Below, one piece after another: positions 40,150-49,062 of a stretch of DNA of 53,173 nt; positions within the stretch are counted from its first letter, which is position 1, and every line of letters begins with the position of its first letter. The translations under genes and the position numbers were made by a program. Source of the stretch: Acidobacteriota bacterium (lineage in GTDB: Bacteria; Acidobacteriota; Terriglobia; 2-12-FULL-54-10); the NCBI GenBank assembly GCA_016191085.1, contig JACPPJ010000028.1, positions 1 to 53,173 of the forward strand. The letters run 5' to 3'. The notes beneath the pieces are model-generated. The model was not told the DNA's origin, did no database searches, and saw only the letters and a program-made list of their open reading frames with translations.

Positions 40150-40322
40150 TCCCGCCGAGCTTTATCTTGTCGCCGTCGTGAAGTGTCTGGTCCACGTGTG
40201 CGGGCCGCCGCGTGCCGCCCGGAGAAACACTCAGCCCGCCGTTTGGGATCACAGGCACGTCGGCATCCACGACAGCACTTTCGCTCCGGTGAGTTCCTTT
40301 ATGGCCGCCAAGCCACTAGAGG
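40150..40322 (-). pseudogene. Decayed remnant of a subclass-B3-like metallo-beta-lactamase fold gene
   Basis: Two reading frames carry consecutive pieces of one family. One frame (about 40322-40270) gives 'SGLAAIKELTGAKVLS'; after a one-base shift the next gives 'VVDADVPVIPNGG' and, further on, 'HVDQTLHDGDKIKLGGKA' (to about 40147). In B3 enzymes the order is 'AGG.A.LK..TGAKV..MDADV.V...GG' then 'VDR.LHDGD...LGG'. The zinc ligand HxHxDH that should precede is absent, and the rest of the domain is missing. It lies between the SDR and radical SAM genes. No start, no stop in place and no intact frame: a relic. Confidence 0.65.
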
Positions 40323-40342
40323 AGCGCACACACTTTGACGCC

Positions 40343-41395
40343 TCATTTGCTTACCCCCTCTTCGATCGAATTGTCGTCCGAGTTCTGCAGTTGCACTACT
40401 CGTTCGACGCCGCTCCATGCGATAGTCTGCGGATCGCGCCAGTTGTCCACCATAGAGATCTGTTGTACGCAGGAGATTGTGCAATTCGGCGCACAGCCTT
40501 TGGTCGTGTAGTATTCGCGGCGGATGTCGGCCACGTTGTATTTCTCCAGCGGAATTGCGGGATAGCCGCGTTGTTGAGAGCAATAGTGGACCAGTCCATC
40601 CTCACAAATGTACAGGTATCGCGCTCCGGCGCGGCAACGCCACTCATGCGGACGGCCGTAGGCAATGTCGTCCTGGAAATCGATGAAACGGGCGAAGCTG
40701 CGCTTGCCCATGGCGCGCACCTGACGGAACACCTTCTGCTCCGCTTCCCCGATTGCTCGCAACTGGCCGTTGTCATTGTGAATGATGCCGATCGTGGTGG
40801 TAAACCCCAGCTCGACTGCTCTTCGCGCGATGGTCACGGCGTCTTCAGGATTGTGGATGCCACCTCCGACTACGGAATTGATGTTCACATGAAAGTCGGC
40901 GTGCCGGGCCAGGAGCTGCAGCTTCTTATCCAGCGTTTTCATGCTCTTCATCGAAATGTCGTCGGGTTGGAGATTATCAATGCTGATTTGCAGGTATTCG
41001 AGTCCAGCGCGATTGAGTTGCTCGATGCGATGCGCCGTCAGCAGGTAGCCATTGGTGATCATGCCGCTGATGATTCCATGGCGCCGCATCCGCGCGATGA
41101 TCTTGTCGAGATCAGGATGCAGCAGCGGCTCGCCCCCGCTAATCGTAACAACGGAGGCAGCGAGCGCGGCGAGCAGGTCAACGCGCCGCAGCATCTCGGC
41201 TGTCGGCACGGGAGGCGAGAAGTTGTCGTATTCGTTGCAATATGCGCAGGAAAGATTGCACCGCCGCATGGGTATGATGTGCACCAACAGTGGGTGATCT
41301 TTGTTTAACAGTCCCTTAGCCACACTGGACCACATGCGATACCAACGCTGCATGCCCTTCGCCTTGCGGCGCAGTTGTTGAGAGAAGTTGATCAT
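40343..41395 (-). CDS. Radical SAM protein
   Basis: 350 residues. C46-N-L-S-C50-A-Y-C53 binds the [4Fe-4S] cluster that cleaves S-adenosylmethionine. '[19 protein letters not shown]' and '[30 protein letters not shown]' follow the family pattern. After the barrel, a C-terminal part has more Cys (near '[26 protein letters not shown]' and '[11 protein letters not shown]'), like SPASM/Twitch domains that hold extra clusters. The substrate is not recognisable. Divergent from a GalT-like gene. The start has no strong Shine-Dalgarno. Confidence 0.9.
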   Translation of the reverse strand: MINFSQQLRRKAKGMQRWYRMWSSVAKGLLNKDHPLLVHIIPMRRCNLSCAYCNEYDNFSPPVPTAEMLRRVDLLAALAASVVTISGGEPLLHPDLDKIIARMRRHGIISGMITNGYLLTAHRIEQLNRAGLEYLQISIDNLQPDDISMKSMKTLDKKLQLLARHADFHVNINSVVGGGIHNPEDAVTIARRAVELGFTTTIGIIHNDNGQLRAIGEAEQKVFRQVRAMGKRSFARFIDFQDDIAYGRPHEWRCRAGARYLYICEDGLVHYCSQQRGYPAIPLEKYNVADIRREYYTTKGCAPNCTISCVQQISMVDNWRDPQTIAWSGVERVVQLQNSDDNSIEEGVSK

Positions 41396-41444
41396 GTTCT
41401 TGTAAGGTTCTTCTTAATAATGCCTCAGATGCGACATCTTTGCA

Positions 41445-41450
41445 TATAAT
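41445..41450 (+). promoter_or_regulatory. Perfect -10 box for the GalT-like gene
   Basis: TATAAT, 41 bases ahead of the ATG at 41491. The transcript would start near 41457, inside the longer open frame from 41440, so the ATG at 41491 is preferred. The -35 is weak. Confidence 0.45.
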
Positions 41451-41490
41451 AGAACACGGATTGCCGATTCGCCGTGTTGCAGTTACTGCT

Positions 41491-42513
41491 ATGGAACTAC
41501 GAAAAGATCCGATTACGCGTAGTTGGGTGTTGACGGGCGATGGGGAACCACTGCAAACAGGCGCTTCGTCCTGTATCTATTGTGAAGGCAGCGACCACCT
41601 GCCGCAGCCGATCTATTCTCTGCCGTATCAGCATCGCCCCGGCGCGATCCGCGTCTACCCGCACCGGCGTCCGCTATACACCATTGATGGAAGAGCCGAA
41701 CGGCGGGCCGAAGGAATATACGACAAGATGCGCACCGTAGGAGCGCATGAAGTTATCGTGGAAAGCCCTGACCACGAAGCGCGGCTCTCCATGGCCGATG
41801 AACGCGACATAGCGCATCTGTTGCGCTGCTGGGCTTTGCGGATAGACGATCTGAAGCGGGATATGCGCTTCAAGTACATCACCGTTTTCAAGAATCAGGG
41901 GGCAATCGCAGGGCAGGAGATCAAGCATCCGCACTCGGAACTGACCGCATCGCCGTTCATCCCGCGTCGCATTCTTTACGAGCTGCGCTCGTCACAGGAA
42001 TATTTTGTGCGCAAGGAACGATGTGTCTTCTGCGACATCGAGCGGCAGGAGGAGCAGCAAGGGTCACGCGTAGTGGACATTTCCGGCAACTTTCTGGCGT
42101 TATGCCCGTTTGCTTCGCGAGTTCCATACGAGCTGTGGGTAATCCCGCGATATCACCACAGCAGCTTCGAGTCTGACCTGCTTCACCGTGCGGAGAACAC
42201 GGAGCTCGCCGGTATTCTGCGGCGTTGCCTGGCGCGTCTGGAGCAACTGACGGACGCGTATCACATGGTCCTTCACACCTCACCGAACACCATAGCTCGC
42301 AAGGAAGTACCGGGATACTGGGCCACGCTGGACGACGATTACCATTGGCACATCGAGATTCTTCCCATCGCGCAGACGCAAACAAAGTCGTATAGCATCA
42401 AGGAAGTGTATTACTGTCCCACGTCACCCGAGAGCGCGGCTGCACGCCTGAAAGACCTGCCTTCCAGCCGCGAACTGTTACCCCAAAGAACCCTTGAATT
42501 CCAGAGCCGTTGA
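41491..42513 (+). CDS. Galactose-1-phosphate uridylyltransferase-like HIT-superfamily protein
   Basis: 340 residues starting MELRKDPITRSWVL, a GalT-type N-terminus. Zinc-site cysteines C28/C31 ('CIYC') and C178/C181 ('CVFC') are present. The histidine motif is 'EIKHPHSEL' (146-151). In classical GalT the motif is HPHxQ, so the Gln is Glu here; a second histidine motif 'YHWHIEILP' lies near 296. These features fit the branch that includes ADP-glucose phosphorylase-like enzymes and DUF4931/DUF4921 proteins. Likely activity: nucleotidyl transfer on a hexose phosphate. No galK or galE is near. Confidence 0.82.
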   Translation: MELRKDPITRSWVLTGDGEPLQTGASSCIYCEGSDHLPQPIYSLPYQHRPGAIRVYPHRRPLYTIDGRAERRAEGIYDKMRTVGAHEVIVESPDHEARLSMADERDIAHLLRCWALRIDDLKRDMRFKYITVFKNQGAIAGQEIKHPHSELTASPFIPRRILYELRSSQEYFVRKERCVFCDIERQEEQQGSRVVDISGNFLALCPFASRVPYELWVIPRYHHSSFESDLLHRAENTELAGILRRCLARLEQLTDAYHMVLHTSPNTIARKEVPGYWATLDDDYHWHIEILPIAQTQTKSYSIKEVYYCPTSPESAAARLKDLPSSRELLPQRTLEFQSR

Positions 42514-42575
42514 CCGCGAACAAAGCGCGCGCGACAGCACAATTTCCGGGCTGTATTTTTGGCCCCAGAATCATT

Positions 42576-42604
42576 TTGCAATTAAAGAGCCGGTGTATTA
42601 TAGT
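42576..42604 (+). promoter_or_regulatory. Promoter of the bactofilin gene
   Basis: TTGCAA (42576-42581) and TATAGT (42599-42604), spacer 17. Start near 42611, 140 bases before the bactofilin ATG. The intergenic stretch 42514-42752 otherwise shows no supported gene. Confidence 0.5.
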
Positions 42605-42752
42605 AGGCGTTCGTGGTCCTGCACCTTCGGGCGTTTTAGTGGTCCTACCCGTCCGTTTTTACGGCATTATCCGGTGCAAGAGGTCTGAGGCAAGGGACAG
42701 CGGGGAGCAAGAAACGTAGCGAGGGGCGGCACCCTCAGCAGAAAGCAAGAGT

Positions 42753-43343
42753 ATGTGGAAACGCAAGGAAGAAAATCAACCCGTTGTGAACCCGGGGGTT
42801 CCGGCACGGCCGGTGAGCCCGGTCAACCCGGTTAACCCGGTGAAGGAGGTCAGCACAGTGTCAACAATGCCTCAGGAGAGAAAGCCAGACGTGGGGTTGG
42901 GGCACGAAACGCCCCGCGGCGCCGTGGCGCACATAGGAAAATCGGTTCTGGTCAGAGGCGAGCTTTCCGGCAGTGAAGATTTGTACATTGACGGACAGGT
43001 GGAAGGGACGATCGAGCTGCGCGAGCACAACTTGACAGTCGGTCCCAACGGCCGCGTGGACGCCAACGTCAATGCCAAAGAAGTCATCCTGCTCGGAACA
43101 GTCAAAGGCAACATCCGTGCCGTCGAACGGGTTGAAATTCGCAAATCGGGTTCCCTGGTTGGGGATTTAGTCGCCGCTCGCGTCATCATCGAAGACGGCG
43201 CTTACTTTAAAGGCAGCATTGATATCCAAAAGGCCGCCGAGCCTGCGCCGAAACCGGCAGAGGTAAAAAGGACGGAAGTACCCGTCACCGGCGACGCGCA
43301 CAAATACGCCGCCGTTCCGGTAGAAGCCAAGAAACTGCATTAG
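42753..43343 (+). CDS. Bactofilin-family cytoskeletal protein
   Basis: 196 residues. The bactofilin core (about 57-165) has the right-handed beta-helix pattern: 'HIGKSVLVRGELSGSEDLYIDGQVEGTIELR', 'GPNGRVDANVNAKEVILLGTVKGNI', 'IRKSGSLVGDLVAARVIIEDGAYFKGSID' (in parts). Flanking tails are disordered. The N-terminal tail has a 'NPVNPV' run from a CCCGGTTAA-type DNA repeat. An internal GTG at 42858 has an excellent GGAGG eight bases upstream, so a shorter form is possible. Bactofilins polymerise without nucleotide and shape cells or position wall enzymes. Confidence 0.9.
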   Translation: MWKRKEENQPVVNPGVPARPVSPVNPVNPVKEVSTVSTMPQERKPDVGLGHETPRGAVAHIGKSVLVRGELSGSEDLYIDGQVEGTIELREHNLTVGPNGRVDANVNAKEVILLGTVKGNIRAVERVEIRKSGSLVGDLVAARVIIEDGAYFKGSIDIQKAAEPAPKPAEVKRTEVPVTGDAHKYAAVPVEAKKLH

Positions 43344-43392
43344 ACGCGGGCCGGTGATCCGGTCCTGCGACAATCCCTTCGAGCCACATGAT

Positions 43393-43420
43393 CCCGGTGC
43401 ACCATAGCGGCCGCACCGGG
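43393..43420 (+). terminator. Hairpin between bactofilin and methyltransferase-like genes
   Basis: CCCGGTGC (43393-43400) pairs with GCACCGGG (43413-43420) around a 12-base loop and is followed by TATTGGCTTTTC. A weak terminator is possible. Confidence 0.35.
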
Positions 43421-43442
43421 TATTGGCTTTTCATAGGTCTCC

Positions 43443-44144
43443 ATGTCAGACAGCATGTCCGACGGAGCCGTCATCTCCTATTTTGGCGATTTCAAGCGGC
43501 TCTTGCGCCGAGCGCTAGGACAGTCCGAGACTTCTCCAGCGGCGGCAGGAGAGACTCAGGATGGCACTCCAGTACTCCGCCGCAGCAGCGGTCTGCGCGA
43601 ATTCTGGAAGGGAATCGAAGGCGAGCCCGGCTTGCAGATTCTGGATATGGGCGCTGTTTCCCAAGCCAACATCAGCTTCATCACCGAACTCGGCTACAAA
43701 GTTTACACCGCTGATCTGCTGCAGACTATCCTGCGCTTTATTCCCAAGGAGGGGCAGAACGTAGAACCGTTGGTGCAGGCCGAAGCTTTCTTTCGCGAAA
43801 ACCTGAACTTCTCGGAAGGCCAGTTCGACGGCATACTCTGCTGGGACTTGTTCGATTTCGTGCCGGATTCGCTAATCAAACCTCTCGTGGCGCGCCTGCA
43901 CCACTGCTTGAGACCGAAAGGCGCAGTCCTCAGTTTTTTTCATACTGGAGCGGCAGGGCAGCAGGTGAAGATGTACCAATACCGCATTCGCAGCGAAGAC
44001 ACTTTGCAGATGACCGAGCGCGGCGTTGGCAAGCTGCAGCGCCACTTCAACAATCGAACAATTGAAAATCTGTTCCGGGAATTCGCGTCTTTGAAGTTCT
44101 ATCTTTCCAGAGACAATCTGCGGGAAGTCATCAGCATTCGTTAG
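43443..44144 (+). CDS. SAM-dependent methyltransferase-like protein
   Basis: 233 residues. 'LQILDMGAVSQANISFITELGYKVYTADLL' resembles motif I and the following acidic residue of class I methyltransferases, although the glycine-rich loop is degenerate (GAVSQ in place of GxGxG). 'FDGILCWDLFDFVPDSLIKPLVARLHHCLRPKGAVLSFFHT' fits motifs IV to VI. No substrate-binding motif is recognisable. I recall similar genes beside bactofilin in Acidobacteria. The degenerate SAM loop leaves open that it has lost activity. Confidence 0.7.
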   Translation: MSDSMSDGAVISYFGDFKRLLRRALGQSETSPAAAGETQDGTPVLRRSSGLREFWKGIEGEPGLQILDMGAVSQANISFITELGYKVYTADLLQTILRFIPKEGQNVEPLVQAEAFFRENLNFSEGQFDGILCWDLFDFVPDSLIKPLVARLHHCLRPKGAVLSFFHTGAAGQQVKMYQYRIRSEDTLQMTERGVGKLQRHFNNRTIENLFREFASLKFYLSRDNLREVISIR

Positions 44145-44269
44145 CGCGGGTTGATTCTGCCCCGGCTCAGCTCTCCAGAAATCCGCCGTGCCGTCGCCGT
44201 TCGATAAACCTCAGGCCCTCAGAGGAACTCATGGAAACTGGTGACCGAATAGGAGAAGGTGAAGCGTGA

Positions 44270-44342
44270 TAGCCACGGCGAGCGCGTTTCCCTCGCCGTG
44301 GGTTGCAAACGCCCACGGCTAAGAATACGGTCGCCGTGGCTA
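44270..44342. repeat. Palindromic TAGCCACGGCGA element between convergent genes
   Basis: TAGCCACGGCGA (44270-44281) and TCGCCGTGGCTA (44331-44342) are perfect inverted repeats. Inner CTCGCCGTGG (44292-44301) and CCCACGGCT (44312-44320) allow alternative folds. Same family as 12622-12711 and 19619-19649. Confidence 0.7.
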
Positions 44343-44369
44343 GTACTGGATTTGTCGGAAGCGCCGCAC

Positions 44370-44732
44370 TCAGGCAGCGATCCTGTCCTGGCAGTTCACG
44401 CAATACCTGGCCCAGGGCACAGCCTGCAGACGGTTTGGCGAAATGGCGTCACCGCAATCGGCGCATGTGCCGTACTCGCCCGACGCCAGACGATCAAGGG
44501 CGTACTCCACTTCGCGCAGTTGCTGGTGCACCACGCGGCTCAAGCCCAATTCTACAGATTGCTCCTGCAGATGCGCCGTCAGGTCGTCCTCGGAGGAACG
44601 CTCCACAGCGGCTAATTTCTGGGAGTGGAGACCTAGTGCGGAAAGAAACTCGTGTTTTTTTCTCAATAATTCTTTGCGGTAGGTGTTCTTCGGGAATTTC
44701 ACCGTTCCACCTGTCTGCCGTCTCGTGATCAT
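44370..44732 (-). CDS. DksA/TraR-family zinc-finger protein
   Basis: 120 residues: a long N-terminal helical hairpin (about 17-80) and a C-terminal four-cysteine finger with C90, C93, C111 and C114 ('GTCADCGDAISPNRLQAVPWARYCVNC' in parts). The helix tip lacks the strictly required acidic pair of E. coli DksA, so it may be one of the many DksA-like regulators acting at the RNA polymerase secondary channel or a general zinc protein. GAGG precedes the ATG by about nine bases. It has its own promoter. Confidence 0.85.
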   Translation of the reverse strand: MITRRQTGGTVKFPKNTYRKELLRKKHEFLSALGLHSQKLAAVERSSEDDLTAHLQEQSVELGLSRVVHQQLREVEYALDRLASGEYGTCADCGDAISPNRLQAVPWARYCVNCQDRIAA

Positions 44733-44767
44733 GATGATTTGCCTCAGGAACGTGGTGGGACGTAGCT

Positions 44768-44796
44768 TTTATATCATCGTGCAAATCGGGGTTCAA
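44768..44796 (-). promoter_or_regulatory. Promoter of the DksA/TraR gene
   Basis: On the minus strand TTGAAC (44796-44791) and TATAAA (44773-44768), spacer 17; leader about 30 bases. Confidence 0.6.
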
Positions 44797-44837
44797 TTCA
44801 GGGAAAGAACTTAAGGGGAAACACAGGGGCACCGCAA

Positions 44838-44880
44838 CAGAAGAAGTTAGAAGCCAGAAGTCCGAGTCAGAAGTCAGAAT
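44838..44880. repeat. AGAAGT-word dispersed repeat
   Basis: GAAGAAGTTAGAAGCCAGAA and onward repeats a TTAGAAGCCAGAAGT word three times. Related to 14887-14989. It lies upstream of the DksA/TraR promoter. Confidence 0.5.
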
Positions 44881-44930
44881 GGAAAGCAGATCCTTCCTCC
44901 CGTTGGTCGTCAGGATGACAACATCCTCCA

Positions 44931-46991
44931 TTAAATGTGCTCGCGAGGTCCGTCGGCGCTGCATGTTTTTATCCAGCAGCGCAACACCTCAGCCACGCTC
45001 CAGGCTTGCGCGACGCAACCGCGCGGCGCGTACGGTTCTTCGGCGTCAAAAACCTCGCTGATCGAGCCGATGCAAGCTTGATCGAGATGCGGAATAAAGC
45101 CGGAAAGAAACTCTTTGGCGCCCGCGTTGTCGCCCGGATGAACTTTGAGCCAGGCATCAATAAATGGGCCGATCAGCCAACCCCAGACAGTGCCCTGGTG
45201 ATAGGCTGCATCCCGGGCGCGCAGGTCGCCGTAGTATTTCTGTTTATATTCGGGGTGCTCGCGCGACAGAGACCGCAACCCCACGGGCGTGAGCAACCGT
45301 TCCTTCACGACGTCAACAACGGCGCGCCATCGCGATTCGTCCAGGACAGGATTTGGTAACGAGATGGTCAGTATCTGGTTCGGGCGGCAAGCATTGTCGT
45401 CGCCTGTTTCGCCATCCACTACGTCGTACAGATAGCCGCCCTCGGCGTACCAGAAGCGGCGGTTGAACGATTCGCGCGTTTGCTCGGCGTGCTCTCGAAC
45501 CTGCTGTGCAGCGGCCTCACCGCGTTCCTCCGAAAGCCAGCGTTCCAACACCCGCAGAGCGTTGTACCAGAGCGCGTTGATTTCGACTGCCTTTCCTCGT
45601 CGCGGAGTTACCACCCAGTCGCCCACCTTGGCGTCCATCCAGGTAAGCTGGTAGCCTTCCGCGCCCTGTCGCAGCAAACCATCGGCAGGATCTACGCCGA
45701 TGCCAAAGCGCGTTCCACGGCAGTGATGTTCGAAGATCTCCACCAGCTTTGGCAGCAGCAAGCGCAATGTGGTCCGATCATCGGTCTTGGCCAGGTAACG
45801 GTCGAGGGCATGGAAGAACCAAAGAGTCGCGTCAGCAGTGTGGTAGAGGCCTTCTGTTTGGCCCTCCGGGAACATATTGGGGATGATCCCGTCGCGCACG
45901 TAATGCGCAAACGTACGCAGAATCCACCGCGCTTCGATCTGCCGTCCGGTGGTCAAGGTCAGGCCTTCAAGGCTGATCATCGTGTCGCGTCCCCAATCCG
46001 TAAACCAGTGGTAGCCGGCGATAACGCTTCGAATTTCGTCACCCGTCGCCTGCGCGCGCACCGCATCTTCCACGCGTCCGACAGGCTTGATGATGAACTC
46101 GTCCGCAGCGAGGACCAGTTCTGCGGCCGGACCTTGCTGGAGTTGCGGTGGCGCTGACAACAGCAGAACGCTGCGGCGCTGCATCTCAGATTGCAAGCCA
46201 TCGGCCGGACTGAGCGCGCGGATGACCTCCCACTCCTCGGTAGAAGCGATCAGGGAGGCCTCTTCACCTGTGCGAAGGTCAAAGCGGAAATAGCCAGGCA
46301 GATATAACGAGCCCTCGGACGCATAGCCGCGATCGCGCTCGGTGTGATATAGAATTCCCGAGCTCTCCCGGCTGTCTACGGTGAATGCGCGTGAAGGACC
46401 GTACGTCAAGACGCGCAGCTTGGGCAGATTCGGGGTGTCGCACGCGATTTCAAATTGGTCTTCGACCGCCGTAAGAGCATACTTTTGAGTCGTGCTGCGC
46501 GAGACCGGCGCGTCATGAGGACGAAAGTGGAGAGCTGGACGGAGACCCAGCCGCAGCGTGCCTTCGCCGGAGAGCATGCGATAGGTCAGCACTACTGTGT
46601 TCTGGCGATAAGGCATGAACAGGCACCGCTCGATTTGATACTCGCCGGATTCAAATGACCAAACTGGTAATCCCCCGTCCAGATGAAAAGATGACACCGG
46701 AATGAGCTGCTGTGGAGTGATACCGGCCAGCGTTTCAGGACCGATGAACAGCACCGTCCGGTCCGGCAAACGCAAACGCTCCGAGACCGCGCTCAGCATC
46801 ATGGTGCGGCCGAGAGGCGATGGCAGCGCAGCCACAAGGAGCCCGTGGTACCGTCTTAGAATGGCGCCCTGGACCGTGCCGGATGCGTAGCCGCCCAAGC
46901 CGTTGGTGACAAGCCATTCGACGGGATGCTCAGGATCGAATGTCAAATCATTCAGTTTGCGCACCGGGAGGACCGGCGACTCTTCACCCAC
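44931..46991 (-). CDS. Glycogen debranching enzyme (amylo-alpha-1,6-glucosidase type)
   Basis: GTG at 46991 is chosen: GAGGAG lies six bases upstream, within the end of treZ, and the genes overlap by eight bases. 686 residues. The N-terminal beta-domain has 'NGLGGYASGTVQGAILRRYHGLLVAA'. The C-terminal (alpha/alpha)6 domain has 'GYHWFTDWGRDTMISLEGL', 'PEGQTEGLYHTADATLWFFHAL', 'WMDAKVGDWVVTPR' and 'YHQGTVWGWLIGPFIDA', the family catalytic region with acidic residues in 'DWGRD' and 'YHTADAT'. It removes alpha-1,6 glucose branches from glycogen. Forms an operon with treZ. Confidence 0.9.
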   Translation of the reverse strand: MGEESPVLPVRKLNDLTFDPEHPVEWLVTNGLGGYASGTVQGAILRRYHGLLVAALPSPLGRTMMLSAVSERLRLPDRTVLFIGPETLAGITPQQLIPVSSFHLDGGLPVWSFESGEYQIERCLFMPYRQNTVVLTYRMLSGEGTLRLGLRPALHFRPHDAPVSRSTTQKYALTAVEDQFEIACDTPNLPKLRVLTYGPSRAFTVDSRESSGILYHTERDRGYASEGSLYLPGYFRFDLRTGEEASLIASTEEWEVIRALSPADGLQSEMQRRSVLLLSAPPQLQQGPAAELVLAADEFIIKPVGRVEDAVRAQATGDEIRSVIAGYHWFTDWGRDTMISLEGLTLTTGRQIEARWILRTFAHYVRDGIIPNMFPEGQTEGLYHTADATLWFFHALDRYLAKTDDRTTLRLLLPKLVEIFEHHCRGTRFGIGVDPADGLLRQGAEGYQLTWMDAKVGDWVVTPRRGKAVEINALWYNALRVLERWLSEERGEAAAQQVREHAEQTRESFNRRFWYAEGGYLYDVVDGETGDDNACRPNQILTISLPNPVLDESRWRAVVDVVKERLLTPVGLRSLSREHPEYKQKYYGDLRARDAAYHQGTVWGWLIGPFIDAWLKVHPGDNAGAKEFLSGFIPHLDQACIGSISEVFDAEEPYAPRGCVAQAWSVAEVLRCWIKTCSADGPREHI

Positions 46992-48867
46992 TATTCCGCT
47001 CCTCGGCGGGTATGCATTCCATGACCACGGCACCGTGGCCAGGCAATCTCCAGTTCTCTTCGGTTTCGTACGGGGAGACGCCCGTGCCGCCATACCGCGG
47101 GTGTTCGCTGCACCAGAGCATCGCCCACTGCATGTTTTCAAGTGGCGCCAGTAACGGCTCCGGAGCTATTTCCAGATGCAGGTCCAATCCGAAGTTGATG
47201 AGGAGCAACCGGTCGGAGCCTTCTCCAAAGAAACGTAGCACGAACGCCTCCGGCCCCAACACCGCGCCATCTATGCCGCGGCTGCCTTGTAGGCGGAATA
47301 TCGGGTCTTCGCGCCGCAGCCGCAGCAGGTCCTTATGCAGGTCATAAGAGTGCTGGTTTCGCTGCCGTTCACTCCAGTCCAGCTTGCAACTCTGAAATGT
47401 GGAGGACGCGCTAGGATCGGCCAGGACTCTCCGCATTTGTTCATTAGCAAGGCTGCGGAATTGCGACAGAAACTCGGCGCGGCCTTCCCGTACTTTGTCG
47501 CACAGATCTTCGCAATGGTCTGCAAAAAATAGAAACGGAGTTGAACTCGCGAACTCCTGACCCTGAAACAGCATTGGTGTGCCGGGGCCAAGCAGCAGGA
47601 GGGCCGTCATCGCTCGCAGCCGACCTGCGTCAGTAAGTTTAGTCAGCCGGTAACCGTGCGCGGAATTGGCGACTTGGTCATGGTTTTCGAGAAATGTAAC
47701 AAACTGTCGAGGCTCAAGACCCCAAGCCGGCGTGCCTCTCGGTTTATTCTTTTGCCACTTTGATTGCTGTCCTTGATACAGGTACCCGTGTTTCACGGCA
47801 GAGATGAATTCTTGGGGAGATCCACGGTAATCGGAATAGTAAGCTTCATTGCGCCCCGTAAGCGCGGCCAATGCGCTGTGGTGAAAATCGTCGTTCCACA
47901 GCGCGTCCAGTCCATAGCCGCCCTGCTGCGGGCATCGCATCAGGATCGAGTCCTGCCTCTCGTTTTCGCCGATCACAATGATGCTTCTGTCGCGTGCTGC
48001 CTCACGCGCACGGCGAGTCAACTCTCGGATAATGTTTTCAGGGGAGCTGTCAAATATTTGCTGGGTCGCATCGAGGCGAAGGCCGTCCATGTGAAACTCA
48101 TCGACCCAATAAGCGGCGTTGTAGCTGAAGAATTCGCGCACGGGACCCGAGTTTTCGCCATCGAAGTTGATAGCCTCGCCCCACTCGTTTTCATACTTGG
48201 TAGAGAAATAATCTTCAGAGAATTCTTTCAGATAATTGCCGTCGGGTCCGACGTGGTTATATACAGCGTCGAGAATGACAGCTATACCGGCGCCGTGAGC
48301 TGAGTCCACGAAGTGCCTCAGGTCGTCCGGGCTTCCGTAAAGGCGCGTGGGCGCGTAGAGGTCAACGCCGTCATACCCCCAACCGAAGGCGCCGGGGAAT
48401 TCCGCCACAGGCATCATCTCGAGTACAGTGATGCCGGCCGCTGCCAGTTCCGGGAGTTCGCGGCGTGCCGCTTCCCAAGTGCCTTCAGCAGTGAAGGTGC
48501 CCACGTGGAATTCATAAATGACTTGGCCGGGTAGTATGACACCTTTCCAACGATGATCTGTCCACTCAAAGAGCGTTGGATCTACTACGATTGATGGGCC
48601 GTGCGGACCCTGTGGCTGGAAGCGGGAAGCAGGATCGGGGAATCGGCCGGCGTCGTCCAGTTGGAACAGATAGTCCGTTCCCGGAATCGCGTCGGGAATT
48701 TCACCGGAAAAATAACCCCCCGGTTCGCGTTGCAGAGGCACGACCTGTTCTTTGTGGCTGCCGATATTGAGCGCCACTGAGACGTGTTTCCGCCGGGGCG
48801 CCCAAACTCGAAAGTTCGCGCCGCCTTCTCTACTTAGTTCTGCCCCGATTGGATATCGCCTTTGCAT
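46984..48867 (-). CDS. treZ: Malto-oligosyltrehalose trehalohydrolase
   Basis: MQRRYPIGAEL at 48867 is the best start by family length (627 residues); ATG 48891 and 48918 are in frame and the Shine-Dalgarno is weak. The GH13 catalytic set is D266 in 'DGLRLDAT', E301 in 'VIGENER' and D397 in 'LENHDQVAN'. N-terminal 'FRVWAPRRKHVSV' is the E-set/CBM48-like domain. 'GWGYDGVDLYAPTRLYG' is typical of TreZ. It releases trehalose from chains capped by TreY, which is not encoded here. Its stop overlaps the debranching enzyme start. Confidence 0.88.
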   Translation of the reverse strand: MQRRYPIGAELSREGGANFRVWAPRRKHVSVALNIGSHKEQVVPLQREPGGYFSGEIPDAIPGTDYLFQLDDAGRFPDPASRFQPQGPHGPSIVVDPTLFEWTDHRWKGVILPGQVIYEFHVGTFTAEGTWEAARRELPELAAAGITVLEMMPVAEFPGAFGWGYDGVDLYAPTRLYGSPDDLRHFVDSAHGAGIAVILDAVYNHVGPDGNYLKEFSEDYFSTKYENEWGEAINFDGENSGPVREFFSYNAAYWVDEFHMDGLRLDATQQIFDSSPENIIRELTRRAREAARDRSIIVIGENERQDSILMRCPQQGGYGLDALWNDDFHHSALAALTGRNEAYYSDYRGSPQEFISAVKHGYLYQGQQSKWQKNKPRGTPAWGLEPRQFVTFLENHDQVANSAHGYRLTKLTDAGRLRAMTALLLLGPGTPMLFQGQEFASSTPFLFFADHCEDLCDKVREGRAEFLSQFRSLANEQMRRVLADPSASSTFQSCKLDWSERQRNQHSYDLHKDLLRLRREDPIFRLQGSRGIDGAVLGPEAFVLRFFGEGSDRLLLINFGLDLHLEIAPEPLLAPLENMQWAMLWCSEHPRYGGTGVSPYETEENWRLPGHGAVVMECIPAEERNSG

Positions 48868-49062
48868 CTCGCTGGAGCACCAGATGCGCATCCGGGTGCT
48901 TGGCAAGAGAGTCGCCACAACGGCCCGACACTCTTCTTGGATGCTGAAGAGTGCTTTAGGAACTTCGTCTGATCTGTGACAACATGTTCTTGTTAGCTTT
49001 CGGCGGCTTCATTTTAAGCATGGCTTCGCGATTCTTCCGCGGAGTCACCGGAGAACATCATT

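Noticed and set aside
39980..41308. 442-codon plus-strand frame opposite the SDR and radical SAM genes
   Set aside because: Both minus-strand genes have full catalytic motifs; the plus frame shows no family features.
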